Source: an uncultured Ruminococcus sp. (GTDB lineage: Bacteria; Bacillota; Clostridia; Oscillospirales; Acutalibacteraceae). From it: a DNA stretch of 36,238 bases. The stretch is taken from contig CADAEZ010000017.1 in NCBI GenBank assembly GCA_902787145.1, positions 1 to 36,238 of the forward strand, given 5' to 3'. Made by a program: the position numbers and the translations under genes. Below the pieces are notes generated by a model that saw nothing but the letters and a program-made list of their open reading frames with translations, searched no databases and had not been told where the DNA came from. Below, in pieces: positions 24,941 to 32,247 of the stretch; positions within the stretch are counted from its first letter, which is position 1; the number at the start of each line of letters is the position of its first letter.

Positions 24941-26353
24941 TTACTTGATAAGTTCAATGAGCTTCGCCTTTACAGCCTGAGCGTCGGCCTTGCCGCGGCT
25001 CTGCTTCATTACGTTGCCCAATAATGACATAAGCGCCTTTTCCTTGCCGCCCTTATAATCGGCTACGGCGTTCGGATTTGAGTCTATAGCGTTTTTGCAC
25101 ATCTGCTCAAGCGCCGAGTCATCCACGCCTCCGAGGTCGCTTTCGTCAATAAACTCTTTACAGGACTTGCCTGTATCGAGCATTTTTTCGAGAGTTTTCT
25201 TGGCGAGGTTGTTCTGGATTTTTTTATCCTCAATCATCTTTACAAGCTCGTTAAGGTGAGCGGGGCTGACCTTTACGTCAAAGCTTTCCTTATCCTTTTC
25301 GGTCTCTACCCTGCGGAAAATTGAGCCGATGATGAAGTTAGAGACGGTCTTAGGATTCTTGAGTCCCTTTATCGCCTCGTCGAAATACTCCGAAACCCTG
25401 CGGTATTTTGTAAGCAGAGAAGCGTCCTTTTCGGGAAGTTCGTACTCGTCAACATATCGGGCCTGCTTTACGGCAGGAAGCTCCGGCAGCGACTTTCTGA
25501 TTTCCTCAACCTCTTGTCTGCTTGTCAGGATGGTAACAAGGTCGGGATCGCGGAAGTAGCGGTAGTCATTGGCGTCCTCCTTGCCTCGCATAGAGGATGT
25601 TGTGTTACTGGCGTCGTCATAGCGGAGAGTCTCCTGGATAACCTTTCCGCCTGCCTCGATAACATCGACCTGACGCTCATACTCGTACTCCATAGCCTTG
25701 ACTATATTATTGATGGAGTTCATATTTTTGATTTCGGTACGTGTGCCGAGCTCATCGCTGCCCTGAGGTCGAACCGAGATATTAACATCGCATCGCATCG
25801 AGCCCTCCTGCATACGACAGTCGGAAACTCCGATATAGCGCATTATCTGCTGTAGCTTTTCCACATACTCCCTGGCCTCGTCGGTCGAACGGAAGTCCGG
25901 CTCGGTTACAATCTCGATAAGCGGAACACCGCCGCGGTTATAATCCACATAGGTGTCGCCGTGAGCGTGAACGAGCTTGCCGGCGTCCTCCTCGATATGG
26001 ATTCTGAGGATTCGGATTTTTCGGCCGTTTGACAGCTGTATATATCCGTGTTCGCACAAAGGCTTGTCATACTCGGAAATCTGGTAGGCCTTGGGCAAAT
26101 CCGGATAGCAGTAGTTTTTTCTGTCCATTTTCGCTACCTCGGCAATCTCGCAGTTTGTAGCGAGACCCGCCATAATGGCATACTTTACAACCTGGCGGTT
26201 AAGCTTTGGCAGGGTGCCGGGCAGACCTATACATACGGGACAGCAGTGAGTATTCGGCTCGCCGCCGAACTGTGTTGTACATCCGCAGAAGATCTTTGTT
26301 TTTGTGGAGAGTTCTACGTGGGTTTCAAAGCCCGATACTAATTCATATTTCAC
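24941..26353 (-). CDS. gatB: Asp-tRNA(Asn)/Glu-tRNA(Gln) amidotransferase subunit B
   Basis: A 470-residue GatB, which binds the misacylated tRNA and activates its side chain with ATP. The N-terminus KYELVSGFETHVELSTKTKIFCGC is the family signature, with CPVCIGLPGTLPKLN and the kinase block DRKNYCYPDLPKAYQISEYDKPLCEHG. GSMRCDVNISVRPQGSDELGTRTEIKNMNSINN follows, and a C-terminal YqeY-like tail domain (about 325-470). I chose GTG 26353: it overlaps the gatA stop as GTGA and gives the usual MKYE start, with GGGGTG upstream. A GTG at 26368 is also in frame. Intact, in contrast with gatA. Confidence 0.95.
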   Translation of the reverse strand: MKYELVSGFETHVELSTKTKIFCGCTTQFGGEPNTHCCPVCIGLPGTLPKLNRQVVKYAIMAGLATNCEIAEVAKMDRKNYCYPDLPKAYQISEYDKPLCEHGYIQLSNGRKIRILRIHIEEDAGKLVHAHGDTYVDYNRGGVPLIEIVTEPDFRSTDEAREYVEKLQQIMRYIGVSDCRMQEGSMRCDVNISVRPQGSDELGTRTEIKNMNSINNIVKAMEYEYERQVDVIEAGGKVIQETLRYDDASNTTSSMRGKEDANDYRYFRDPDLVTILTSRQEVEEIRKSLPELPAVKQARYVDEYELPEKDASLLTKYRRVSEYFDEAIKGLKNPKTVSNFIIGSIFRRVETEKDKESFDVKVSPAHLNELVKMIEDKKIQNNLAKKTLEKMLDTGKSCKEFIDESDLGGVDDSALEQMCKNAIDSNPNAVADYKGGKEKALMSLLGNVMKQSRGKADAQAVKAKLIELIK

Positions 26354-27742
26354 AGCTTTACACCCCACTTTGTCTCTTTAAAGTTTTGTGAAGCGGCTTT
26401 CTCATACGCGTTGGCGGCGTTGAGAATCTTTGCCTCCTCGAATTTGTTGCCGATCAGCTGCATACCGATCGGAAGTCCGTCGCTGTCGAATCCGCACGGT
26501 ACGGATACCGCCGGAAGCCCGGCGATATTAACCGGAACAGTACAGATATCGGTCTGGTATGTCTCTACGGGATCGGACACGGCGCGTCCCATCTCGAAAG
26601 CTGTCATCGGAACCGTCGGGGCAAGAATAAAGTCGCACTGCTCAAAAGCTTCGTTAAACGCCTTTACGATAGTTCCGCGAAGGTTCTGAGCCTTTTTATA
26701 ATAAGCGTCATAATAACCTGCCGAGAGCACATAGGTACCCAGCAGGATTCTCCTTTTGACCTCATCGCCAAAGCCCTCGCTTCTGGTACGGCACATCATA
26801 TCGTGAGTACCGTTGTAGTGCTCGGCCTTAAAGCCGTAACGGATACCGTCATAACGTCCGAGGTTTGAGGACGCCTCGGCGCAGGCTATGATATAGTATA
26901 CCGGCAGGGCGTATTTGATGGCGGGCATATCGAAGTACACAACCTCGGCTCCGAGGCTCTCGTACACCTTTACGGCGTTTTGGACCGCTTCCTTAACATC
27001 CTCGCGGATACCCTCAAGATACTCGCGCGCGATACCTACCTTCATACCTTTTATATCGTTGTTTATTGTATCGTATGTCTTAGTCTTGCTGCCCTGGGAG
27101 GTTGAATCCTTGGGATCATAATCGGAAATCGCGTCGAACACAATCGCCGCGTCTTCGACTGTCTTTGTAATCGGACCGATCTGGTCCGACAACGCCGCAG
27201 AATGACGCGGGCTGACGGATAGAACCGCCTGTGTCGGATCCGAGACCGTAGGGCGCGATATTGGCGCCTACAGCGGACGCTACTCCGCCGGATGAACCTC
27301 CGGCGCAATGATTTGTATTAAACGGATTAGCCGCTCCGCCAAAGTACGAGGTCTCGCTCGATGAGCCCATCGCGAACTCGTCCATATTTGTCTTTCCCAG
27401 GAGCACGGCTCCCTCTTTTTCGAGCTTGTCCCATACCGAAGCGTTGTAAATCGGCTTGTAGCCTGTGAGAATCTTTGAGCAGCAGGTAGTTTCGATATCC
27501 TTTGTGGAAATATTATCCTTCAAGGTCATCGGAACACCCTCGAGAAGCCCGATTTCCTCACCGTTTTTTAGCTTTTCGTCAACCTTGTCGGCCTGAGCCA
27601 GAGCGGCGTCGGCGGTTACATTGACATAAGCGTTTAATTCTTTATTCGAATTTTCAATCTCTTTCAGATATTTCTCGGTCAATTCTCTGCACGAAATCTC
27701 GCCTGAGGTGAGCATATCGTGAATTCTTTTTATCTCTGACAT
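26350..27742 (-). pseudogene. gatA: Amidotransferase subunit A, broken by a 62-nt deletion
   Basis: GatA releases ammonia from glutamine for the GatB reaction. The N-terminal frame (stop at 27116) shows Lys75 (VPMTLKDN), cis-Ser150 (AGGSSGG) and nucleophile Ser174 (DTGGSIRQPA), all at the spacing of S. aureus GatA K79/S154/S178. At 27186-27187, directly after FCGVVG, the sequence jumps to DQIGPITKTVEDAA in another frame (26350-27190). The family block LKPTYG-x-VSRYGL-x-AFASSL is missing, about 62 nt, which also shifts the frame. Adding 62 nt gives 485 codons, exactly normal. The ribosome binding site TAGGAGG overlaps the gatC stop. Either a real deletion or an assembly or read error. Confidence 0.9.
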
Positions 27743-27751
27743 ACTAACCTC

Positions 27752-28030
27752 CTAGTTATGATTACGCACAAGGAAATGATCTTCAGCCTGTTCGGGAGCG
27801 TTTTTGAGGATTTCTTCGCACGGGAGCGACTCCAGAACCTCGTCCTCGCGGAAAACATTGGACAGGTTGTTGATATTGTCAAACTCCTCGCCCGAATCGG
27901 GGGCGTTGTTGATAGCGTCGGCGAACCCGACAATCTCCTGCATCTGCTTTGTCAGGTCGTCAAGCTCCTCCTCGGCTACAAATAATTTTGAAAGTATAGC
28001 GATGTTTTCTACATCTTCTCTTGTTACCAT
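27752..28030 (-). CDS. gatC: Amidotransferase subunit C
   Basis: A 92-residue GatC, the small belt that wraps round GatA and joins it to GatB. The opening MVTREDVENIAILSKLFVAEEELDDLTKQMQEIVGFADAIN is the family's two-helix N-terminus, and the acidic C-terminus (VFREDEVLESLPCEEILKNAPE) is the conserved linker (REDxVxxSL...LxNAPE). AGAAGGA lies about 9 nt before ATG 28030. It is 9 bp ahead of gatA, whose ribosome binding site overlaps this stop codon. Confidence 0.95.
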   Translation of the reverse strand: MVTREDVENIAILSKLFVAEEELDDLTKQMQEIVGFADAINNAPDSGEEFDNINNLSNVFREDEVLESLPCEEILKNAPEQAEDHFLVRNHN

Positions 28031-28057
28031 AACACGAATCCTTCTGTATAATTATTA

Positions 28058-28081
28058 CGAATTGCGCATTTCGAATTGCGC
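28058..28081. repeat. Short tandem repeat between aspS and gatC
   Basis: cgaattgcgc occurs at 28058-28067 and 28072-28081 (14-bp period), with a further gcgc between them, in the 57-bp gap. Probably a remnant of a small dispersed repeat. Confidence 0.4.
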
Positions 28082-28087
28082 GTTGAT

Positions 28088-29833
28088 TTATCTAAGCTTG
28101 ACGTGAACCTCACGAAGCTGCTGCTCCGATACCTCTCCCGGAGAACCTAAAAGTAAATCCTGGGCGTTGGAGTTCATCGGGAACGGGATAACCTCGCGGA
28201 TATTCTCCTCATCGGTAAGGAGCATCAGAAGTCTGTCTACACCCGGAGCCATTCCCGCGTGAGGCGGAGCGCCGTACTGGAAGGCTGTGTAGAGCGACTT
28301 AAATTTATCCCTGAGCTCGTCCTCGCTGTAGCCGGCGATTTCGAACGCCTTAACCATAATATCAAGGTCGTGGTTACGCACAGCTCCCGAAGACAGCTCT
28401 ACACCATCGCACACGATGTCGTACTGATAAGCAAGAATCTCTGTCGGATTCTTTGTGAGAAGGGCTTCCATACCGCCCTGTGGCATCGAGAACGGGTTGT
28501 GGGTAAAGATAGTCTTGCCGTCCTCGTCGATCTCGTACATCGGGAAGTCAACGATAAAGCAAAGCTCAAAGCGGCTCTTGTCGATAAGGTCAAGACGGTT
28601 AGCGACTTCGGTACGGATTTGTCCGGCAAGCTTAGGCGCGAGCTGGGTGGAATCGGCGATAAAGTAAATAACGTCGCCGGCCTTTGAGCCGTTACGCTCG
28701 ATAAGCTCTTCCCTGTCGCCGGGCTTAAGGAATTTATCAATCGGGCCGTCAAAGGTCAGGTCGTCGTTGACCTTAACATAGCCGAGTCCCTTCATTCCTA
28801 TCGAAAGGGCAAACTCCTCCATACGCTTGAACCACTTTTTGCTCTGGGAAGCGGCATTCGGTACATTTATCGAACGGACGCATTTCTTTCTGAACGGAGC
28901 AAAGTCAGTCTCGACGAACATATCGGAGATTTCCTTGATTTCGAGCGGGTTTCTGAGGTCGGGCTTATCGGTGCCGTACTTGAGCATAGACTCGGCAAAG
29001 GGAATCCTCTTAAACGGCGCCGGGCTGACCTTTTTATTGCTGAATTTAGTAAATATTTCGTAAAGAACCTCCTCGGCTACCTCGAACACATCCTCCTGGG
29101 TAGCAAAGGCCATTTCGTAGTCAAGCTGATAGAACTCGCCGGGACTTCTGTCGGCTCTGGCATCCTCATCACGGAAGCAGGGAGCGATCTGGAAGTATCT
29201 GTCGAAGCCCGAAACCATAAGAAGCTGTTTAAAAATCTGCGGAGCCTGGGGCAAAGCGTAGAACTTGCCCTTGTGCTTACGCGACGGTACAAGATAGTCG
29301 CGCGCGCCCTCAGGAGATGAGTTGGACAGGATCGGAGTGTTGATCTCGGTAAAACCCAGCTCGTTCATCTTTTCGCGCATAAAACTTACAACCTGTGAGC
29401 GGAGCAAAATATTGTTGTGAACCTTAGGATTACGAAGGTCAAGAAAACGATAGCGCAGTCTTACGTCCTCGTTAACATTCTTCGAGGTAGCTACCTCGAA
29501 CGGAAGCTCATTCTTCGCCTTGCCGAGAACCTTGATGTCTTCTGTATGAACCTCAACAAATCCGGTGGCGATTTTGGGATTTATAGTATCCTCGTCACGC
29601 TTAACCACCTTGCCGGAGAGAGTCACGGTACATTCGCGGTTGATGTTTTCGAGCAACTTGTCGTCGTGTACTACAACCTGAAGCACTCCGTACTCATCGC
29701 GGATATCAAGGAACATTACACCGCCGTGGTCGCGGATATTCTCGACCCAGCCGGCAACACGAACGTCCTGACCGATGTTTTCTTCTCTTAATTCGCCGCA
29801 GTTTACTGTGCGGTAAATATTGGGTTTTGTCAT
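28088..29833 (-). CDS. aspS: Aspartyl-tRNA synthetase, probably non-discriminating
   Basis: A 581-residue bacterial-type AspRS. Domains in order are the OB-fold anticodon domain (about 1-105, GWVENIRDHGGVMFLDIRDEYGVLQVV), a class II catalytic core with motif 2 FRDEDARADRSPGEFYQLDYEMAF, a GAD insertion (about 280-420), and motif 3 APGVDRLLMLL near 540. Linkage to gatCAB suggests it also charges tRNA(Asn) with Asp, which GatCAB then amidates. His36 in the DHGG segment matches the His31 reported for non-discriminating AspRS of Pseudomonas, where discriminating E. coli AspRS has Leu; position 82 (Asp) is uninformative. No AsnRS gene is visible. The ribosome binding site is AAAGGA. Confidence 0.95.
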   Translation of the reverse strand: MTKPNIYRTVNCGELREENIGQDVRVAGWVENIRDHGGVMFLDIRDEYGVLQVVVHDDKLLENINRECTVTLSGKVVKRDEDTINPKIATGFVEVHTEDIKVLGKAKNELPFEVATSKNVNEDVRLRYRFLDLRNPKVHNNILLRSQVVSFMREKMNELGFTEINTPILSNSSPEGARDYLVPSRKHKGKFYALPQAPQIFKQLLMVSGFDRYFQIAPCFRDEDARADRSPGEFYQLDYEMAFATQEDVFEVAEEVLYEIFTKFSNKKVSPAPFKRIPFAESMLKYGTDKPDLRNPLEIKEISDMFVETDFAPFRKKCVRSINVPNAASQSKKWFKRMEEFALSIGMKGLGYVKVNDDLTFDGPIDKFLKPGDREELIERNGSKAGDVIYFIADSTQLAPKLAGQIRTEVANRLDLIDKSRFELCFIVDFPMYEIDEDGKTIFTHNPFSMPQGGMEALLTKNPTEILAYQYDIVCDGVELSSGAVRNHDLDIMVKAFEIAGYSEDELRDKFKSLYTAFQYGAPPHAGMAPGVDRLLMLLTDEENIREVIPFPMNSNAQDLLLGSPGEVSEQQLREVHVKLR

Positions 29834-30081
29834 ATATATCGTAGTCCTTTCACGGTAATATTTTTTTTAAAAGGAAATTTATCCCTATTTTCGCATTATC
29901 ATTTGTAAGTATACCATACTTCCCCTTTTCAATCAAGTATTTTTTTACTTTTTATATTTCCACGTCAAGCTAGTTGTGCCTCTGTCGCAGAATGTTTGTC
30001 CCCCGCACCGTCGAGCCCTATGAGGGTCTGCTGCGGAAGGTATTTGTAAATGCGGTAAAAACACTCACACTTCTGTAGTTT

Positions 30082-30113
30082 TATAATACTATGTAGTGTA
30101 GACGAAAGGAGGG
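30082..30113 (+). promoter_or_regulatory. -10 box and ribosome binding site of the Cys-rich micro-gene
   Basis: TATAAT at 30082-30087, with no good -35 seen, and AAAGGAGGG at 30105-30113, 8 nt before the ATG. The upstream stretch 29834-30081 holds no gene I can support. Confidence 0.5.
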
Positions 30114-30121
30114 AAACCTTT

Positions 30122-30241
30122 ATGTGTAACAATATGTTTGGCGGCGGCAACTGCTGCTGGATTATCATCCTCGTCCTCATCCTCTGCTCTTGCTGTGGTA
30201 ACAACGGCGATTGCGGCTGCAACAACGGCTGCGGCTGCTGA
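30122..30241 (+). CDS. 39-residue Cys/Gly-rich membrane micro-protein
   Basis: A tiny gene missed by ordinary length cut-offs. The peptide starts MCNNMFGGGNCC and has one transmembrane-length hydrophobic stretch (WIIILVLILC, residues 13-22). It ends in CCGNNG and a Cys-Gly/Cys-Asn tail: ten cysteines in all. The evidence that it is real is AAAGGAGGG 8 nt before the ATG, TATAAT upstream, a stop at 30239-30241 and a strong terminator 15 bp later. The layout (Gly/Cys head, one hydrophobic stretch, Cys-rich tail) resembles small Firmicutes 'high-cysteine' and YjcZ-like sporulation-associated peptides, but I cannot name a family. It faces a second Cys-rich protein at 30328. Confidence 0.75.
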   Translation: MCNNMFGGGNCCWIIILVLILCSCCGNNGDCGCNNGCGC

Positions 30242-30255
30242 TACGGCACAACAAA

Positions 30256-30287
30256 GGGGCTGACCCGGTCAGCCCCGAAGTTTTTTT
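30256..30287 (+). terminator. Strong rho-independent terminator
   Basis: GGGGCTGAC-ccg-GTCAGCCCC, then gaag and TTTTTTT (30281-30287). It belongs to the 39-residue gene. Confidence 0.85.
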
Positions 30288-30299
30288 ATCAGAAAAGAT

Positions 30300-30321
30300 A
30301 GAGGCGGGTTTCCCCGCCCCT
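30300..30321 (-). terminator. Hairpin at the end of the BclA-like gene
   Basis: On the minus strand, GGGGCGGG-gaaa-CCCGCCTC stands 7 bp after the stop of the 30328 gene. It has a short T-poor tail, so termination strength is uncertain. Confidence 0.5.
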
Positions 30322-30327
30322 AAATTA

Positions 30328-30816
30328 TCAGAATAATCTTTGGATCATCACAGACGCGTTAACTGTAGTATCAGCCGCGTCAAGAACCACATCTGTGGTT
30401 CCTGTATTTACAAGCGTAATAATATCGCCCTTCTGCGCCGAAATTATCACCTTGCCGATATTAGCTCCGGCAGCCTGCGAGCTATAGGTCGAGCCGGTTA
30501 CGGGAGCGCCGTTTTTGTAAACAGTAAACTCATCCTCCGCCGCGGAATTGACATAGAACTCAATAAGGTAAACACCCGTGGAGTTTAGCTCCACTGCCGA
30601 ATCCGATGGTGTAATAATTTTAGGCGAAAGCTGTCCTTCGCTTCTAAAACTAACCGGCGCGTCCGCCGCGACTGTCTGAGCCGTTACGTTATACACATAT
30701 CCGTATTCACGGATAAAGTCATTCGAACAGGTTACGGCGCAAGGGTTAAACTGACATCCCAAACAGCAGTTCTGACATCCTCCCCGGCATCCGCAAGTAC
30801 ATTTAACCGTATTCAT
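30328..30816 (-). CDS. Cys-rich protein with BclA/C1q-like C-terminal domain
   Basis: A 162-residue protein. The first 30 residues hold nine cysteines (MNTVKCTCGCRGGCQNCC...), a likely cross-linking or metal-binding tail. Residues about 35-162 form a beta-rich jelly-roll typical of the BclA C-terminal/C1q-like fold: NVTAQTVAADAPVSFRSEGQLSP, LNSTGVYLIEFYVN, FTVYKNGAPVTGSTYSS, IGKVIISAQKGDIITLVNTG and a final NASVMIQRLF. BclA-type domains sit on spore exosporium filaments or phage and surface fibres. There is no signal peptide and no collagen Gly-X-Y region. Convergent with the Cys-rich 39-residue gene, so both may be spore-coat or exosporium components (inference). The ribosome binding site is CAGGGTG. 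Confidence 0.75.
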   Translation of the reverse strand: MNTVKCTCGCRGGCQNCCLGCQFNPCAVTCSNDFIREYGYVYNVTAQTVAADAPVSFRSEGQLSPKIITPSDSAVELNSTGVYLIEFYVNSAAEDEFTVYKNGAPVTGSTYSSQAAGANIGKVIISAQKGDIITLVNTGTTDVVLDAADTTVNASVMIQRLF

Positions 30817-30885
30817 AAAAACACCCTGTCATATTAAATTTCTGTCGCGGCAGATAGTACATATTATGCTTGTCCAAAGTATATG

Positions 30886-31536
30886 TTACCTTGATTTATT
30901 ATCTTTCTCAATATCCTCCGACCAGCTTTTGGGGATCGATTTCGACGCTCTCATACAGCCGACAGCCTTGCTGACTGTTTCGTACACAACCTTAGTGCCA
31001 CTGTGATCCGCGTGATAGTCTATCGCTCTGTCCTCGTTTATACCGAAGCCGCGGGCGGTTTCTACCGAATCAATATTCGCCCCGATAAACAGAAATTCCC
31101 AGCCGTCCTTTTTCTTGCGTTTTTCAATCATCTTTTTGACCTTTTCGCCGGAATAGATATGGCTCGAGTTCTCAAGTCCGTCTGTGATAATCACGAACAT
31201 CGTAGATTCGGGCACGTCCTCCCTGCGCGCGTATTTGTGGATTTTTTCGATATGCTCGACTGTCGAGCCGATAGCGTCAATCAACGCTGTGCAACCAAAC
31301 GGAACATAGTCGTCGTCTGTCATAGGCTCCACCTCGTCAAGGCTTACCCTGTCGTGAACCGTGCTCATAGTGTTGTCGAACAGCACGGTAGTCACCTTGC
31401 AATCGTCCTCCTGAGCTTTTTGCTTTTCAATCAGTGAGTTAAATCCGCCGATTGTATCCTCAACCAAATCACACATTGAGCCGCTCTTGTCAAGTATAAA
31501 AACCAATTCCGTAATATTGTTTTTTGTGTTTTTCAT
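30886..31536 (-). CDS. Cytoplasmic von Willebrand factor A domain protein
   Basis: A 216-residue vWA protein. The MIDAS metal site is visible: DKSGS (residues 16-20), a Thr in the FGCTALIDAIG loop, and ITDGLEN. Secondary structure alternates as in the Rossmann-like vWA fold. There is no signal or membrane segment. Similar stand-alone vWA proteins in Firmicutes are found next to a small helix-turn-helix regulator like the one upstream here; their function is unknown, though relatives occur in TerY-like and metal-stress loci. The open frame extends to 31680, but ATG 31536 has CGGAGG 8 nt upstream and MKNTKNNITELVFILDKSGS is the normal family start. Its ribosome binding site lies in a perfect 16-bp inverted repeat. 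Confidence 0.85.
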   Translation of the reverse strand: MKNTKNNITELVFILDKSGSMCDLVEDTIGGFNSLIEKQKAQEDDCKVTTVLFDNTMSTVHDRVSLDEVEPMTDDDYVPFGCTALIDAIGSTVEHIEKIHKYARREDVPESTMFVIITDGLENSSHIYSGEKVKKMIEKRKKKDGWEFLFIGANIDSVETARGFGINEDRAIDYHADHSGTKVVYETVSKAVGCMRASKSIPKSWSEDIEKDNKSR

Positions 31537-31543
31537 AGTAAAA

Positions 31544-31599
31544 ACCTCCGTTATAATAATCTCACAAGTCTTACCTTGCAACTTTATTATAACGGAGGT
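31544..31599 (-). promoter_or_regulatory. 16-bp perfect inverted repeat with promoter and ribosome binding site
   Basis: acctccgttataataa (31544-31559) and ttattataacggaggt (31584-31599) are perfectly complementary, 24 bp apart. The arm next to the vWA gene carries its GGAGG. On the minus strand a promoter can also be read: TTGCAA, 17 nt, TATTAT, ending in the same arm. Transcripts that start further upstream would bury the ribosome binding site in a stable stem; transcripts from the inner promoter would not. Confidence 0.6.
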
Positions 31600-31660
31600 A
31601 ATCTTATATTTGGTCGCCTGAGAAGCGACATTTTCTGCCATTGATTTTTTGTAACGCGGT

Positions 31661-32185
31661 TTAAAGCAGCGGCTGGTCATACTCGAACAGCGCCTCGTTT
31701 ATTGTTATTATATCATAATTCTTTTCCAGAATAAAGAACTCGATAATAACATCAGCCTTATTGCTGTGAGACAAAGCGTATCCGGCCTTGGATATCAGGC
31801 TTTTGCACTCGTCAAGGCTTAGCTCCAACGCTATTGCAAGCGCTATCGCCGTTGATTTTGACGGCTTGTACTGCGGATTGGAGCGGATTTTGGAGAAAAG
31901 CTTTCTGTCGATACCCGCCTTTTTGTAGCACTGCGAATCACTCATACCCTTTTCGTCAATCAAGCGCAAGACCGAGTCCGAAAAGCTCTCGTCGAGCTTA
32001 CTCAGCGCGTTGTCGAGGTTGTCGCGGGCGGAAGGTATTGCCATCGGAGCATCTCCGGCAAAAGCTTCACTTCGGCATATCCGAGGATAAGCAATCCTGT
32101 TCTCGGACTCGCAAACCGGAACATTATAATTATTTTTTATATAGAGATTTAATTTTCTTTTAAGGAAATAATTTAATTTTTTCAT
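31661..32185 (-). CDS. XRE-like helix-turn-helix regulator next to the vWA gene
   Basis: A 174-residue protein. The C-terminal two thirds is the recognisable part: LDESFSDSVLRLIDEKGMSDSQCYKKAGIDRKLFSKIRSNPQYKPSKSTAIALAIALELSLDECKSLISKAGYALSHSNKADVIIEFFI...NEALFEYDQPLL. This family (helix-turn-helix of Cro/C1 kind with a fixed KAGxxLSxSxxxDxI tail) is widespread in Clostridia, often beside a vWA or macro-domain gene. The N-terminal 47 residues are variable and basic. ATG 32185 lacks a good ribosome binding site; ATG 32044 (MAIPSARDN) has GGAG 8 nt upstream and could be the true start. It probably controls the vWA gene 125 bp downstream. Confidence 0.75.
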   Translation of the reverse strand: MKKLNYFLKRKLNLYIKNNYNVPVCESENRIAYPRICRSEAFAGDAPMAIPSARDNLDNALSKLDESFSDSVLRLIDEKGMSDSQCYKKAGIDRKLFSKIRSNPQYKPSKSTAIALAIALELSLDECKSLISKAGYALSHSNKADVIIEFFILEKNYDIITINEALFEYDQPLL

Positions 32186-32205
32186 AATGATATATAGAGT
32201 AATAA

Positions 32206-32229
32206 AGGGCGTTCAAAAACGAACGCCCT
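32206..32229 (-). terminator. Terminator of the DUF5684-like gene
   Basis: AGGGCGTTC-aaaaac-GAACGCCCT, followed on the minus strand by TTATTAC. It lies 19 bp after the stop codon at 32248. Confidence 0.65.
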
Positions 32230-32247
32230 TGGTAACCGTGACGGTAA

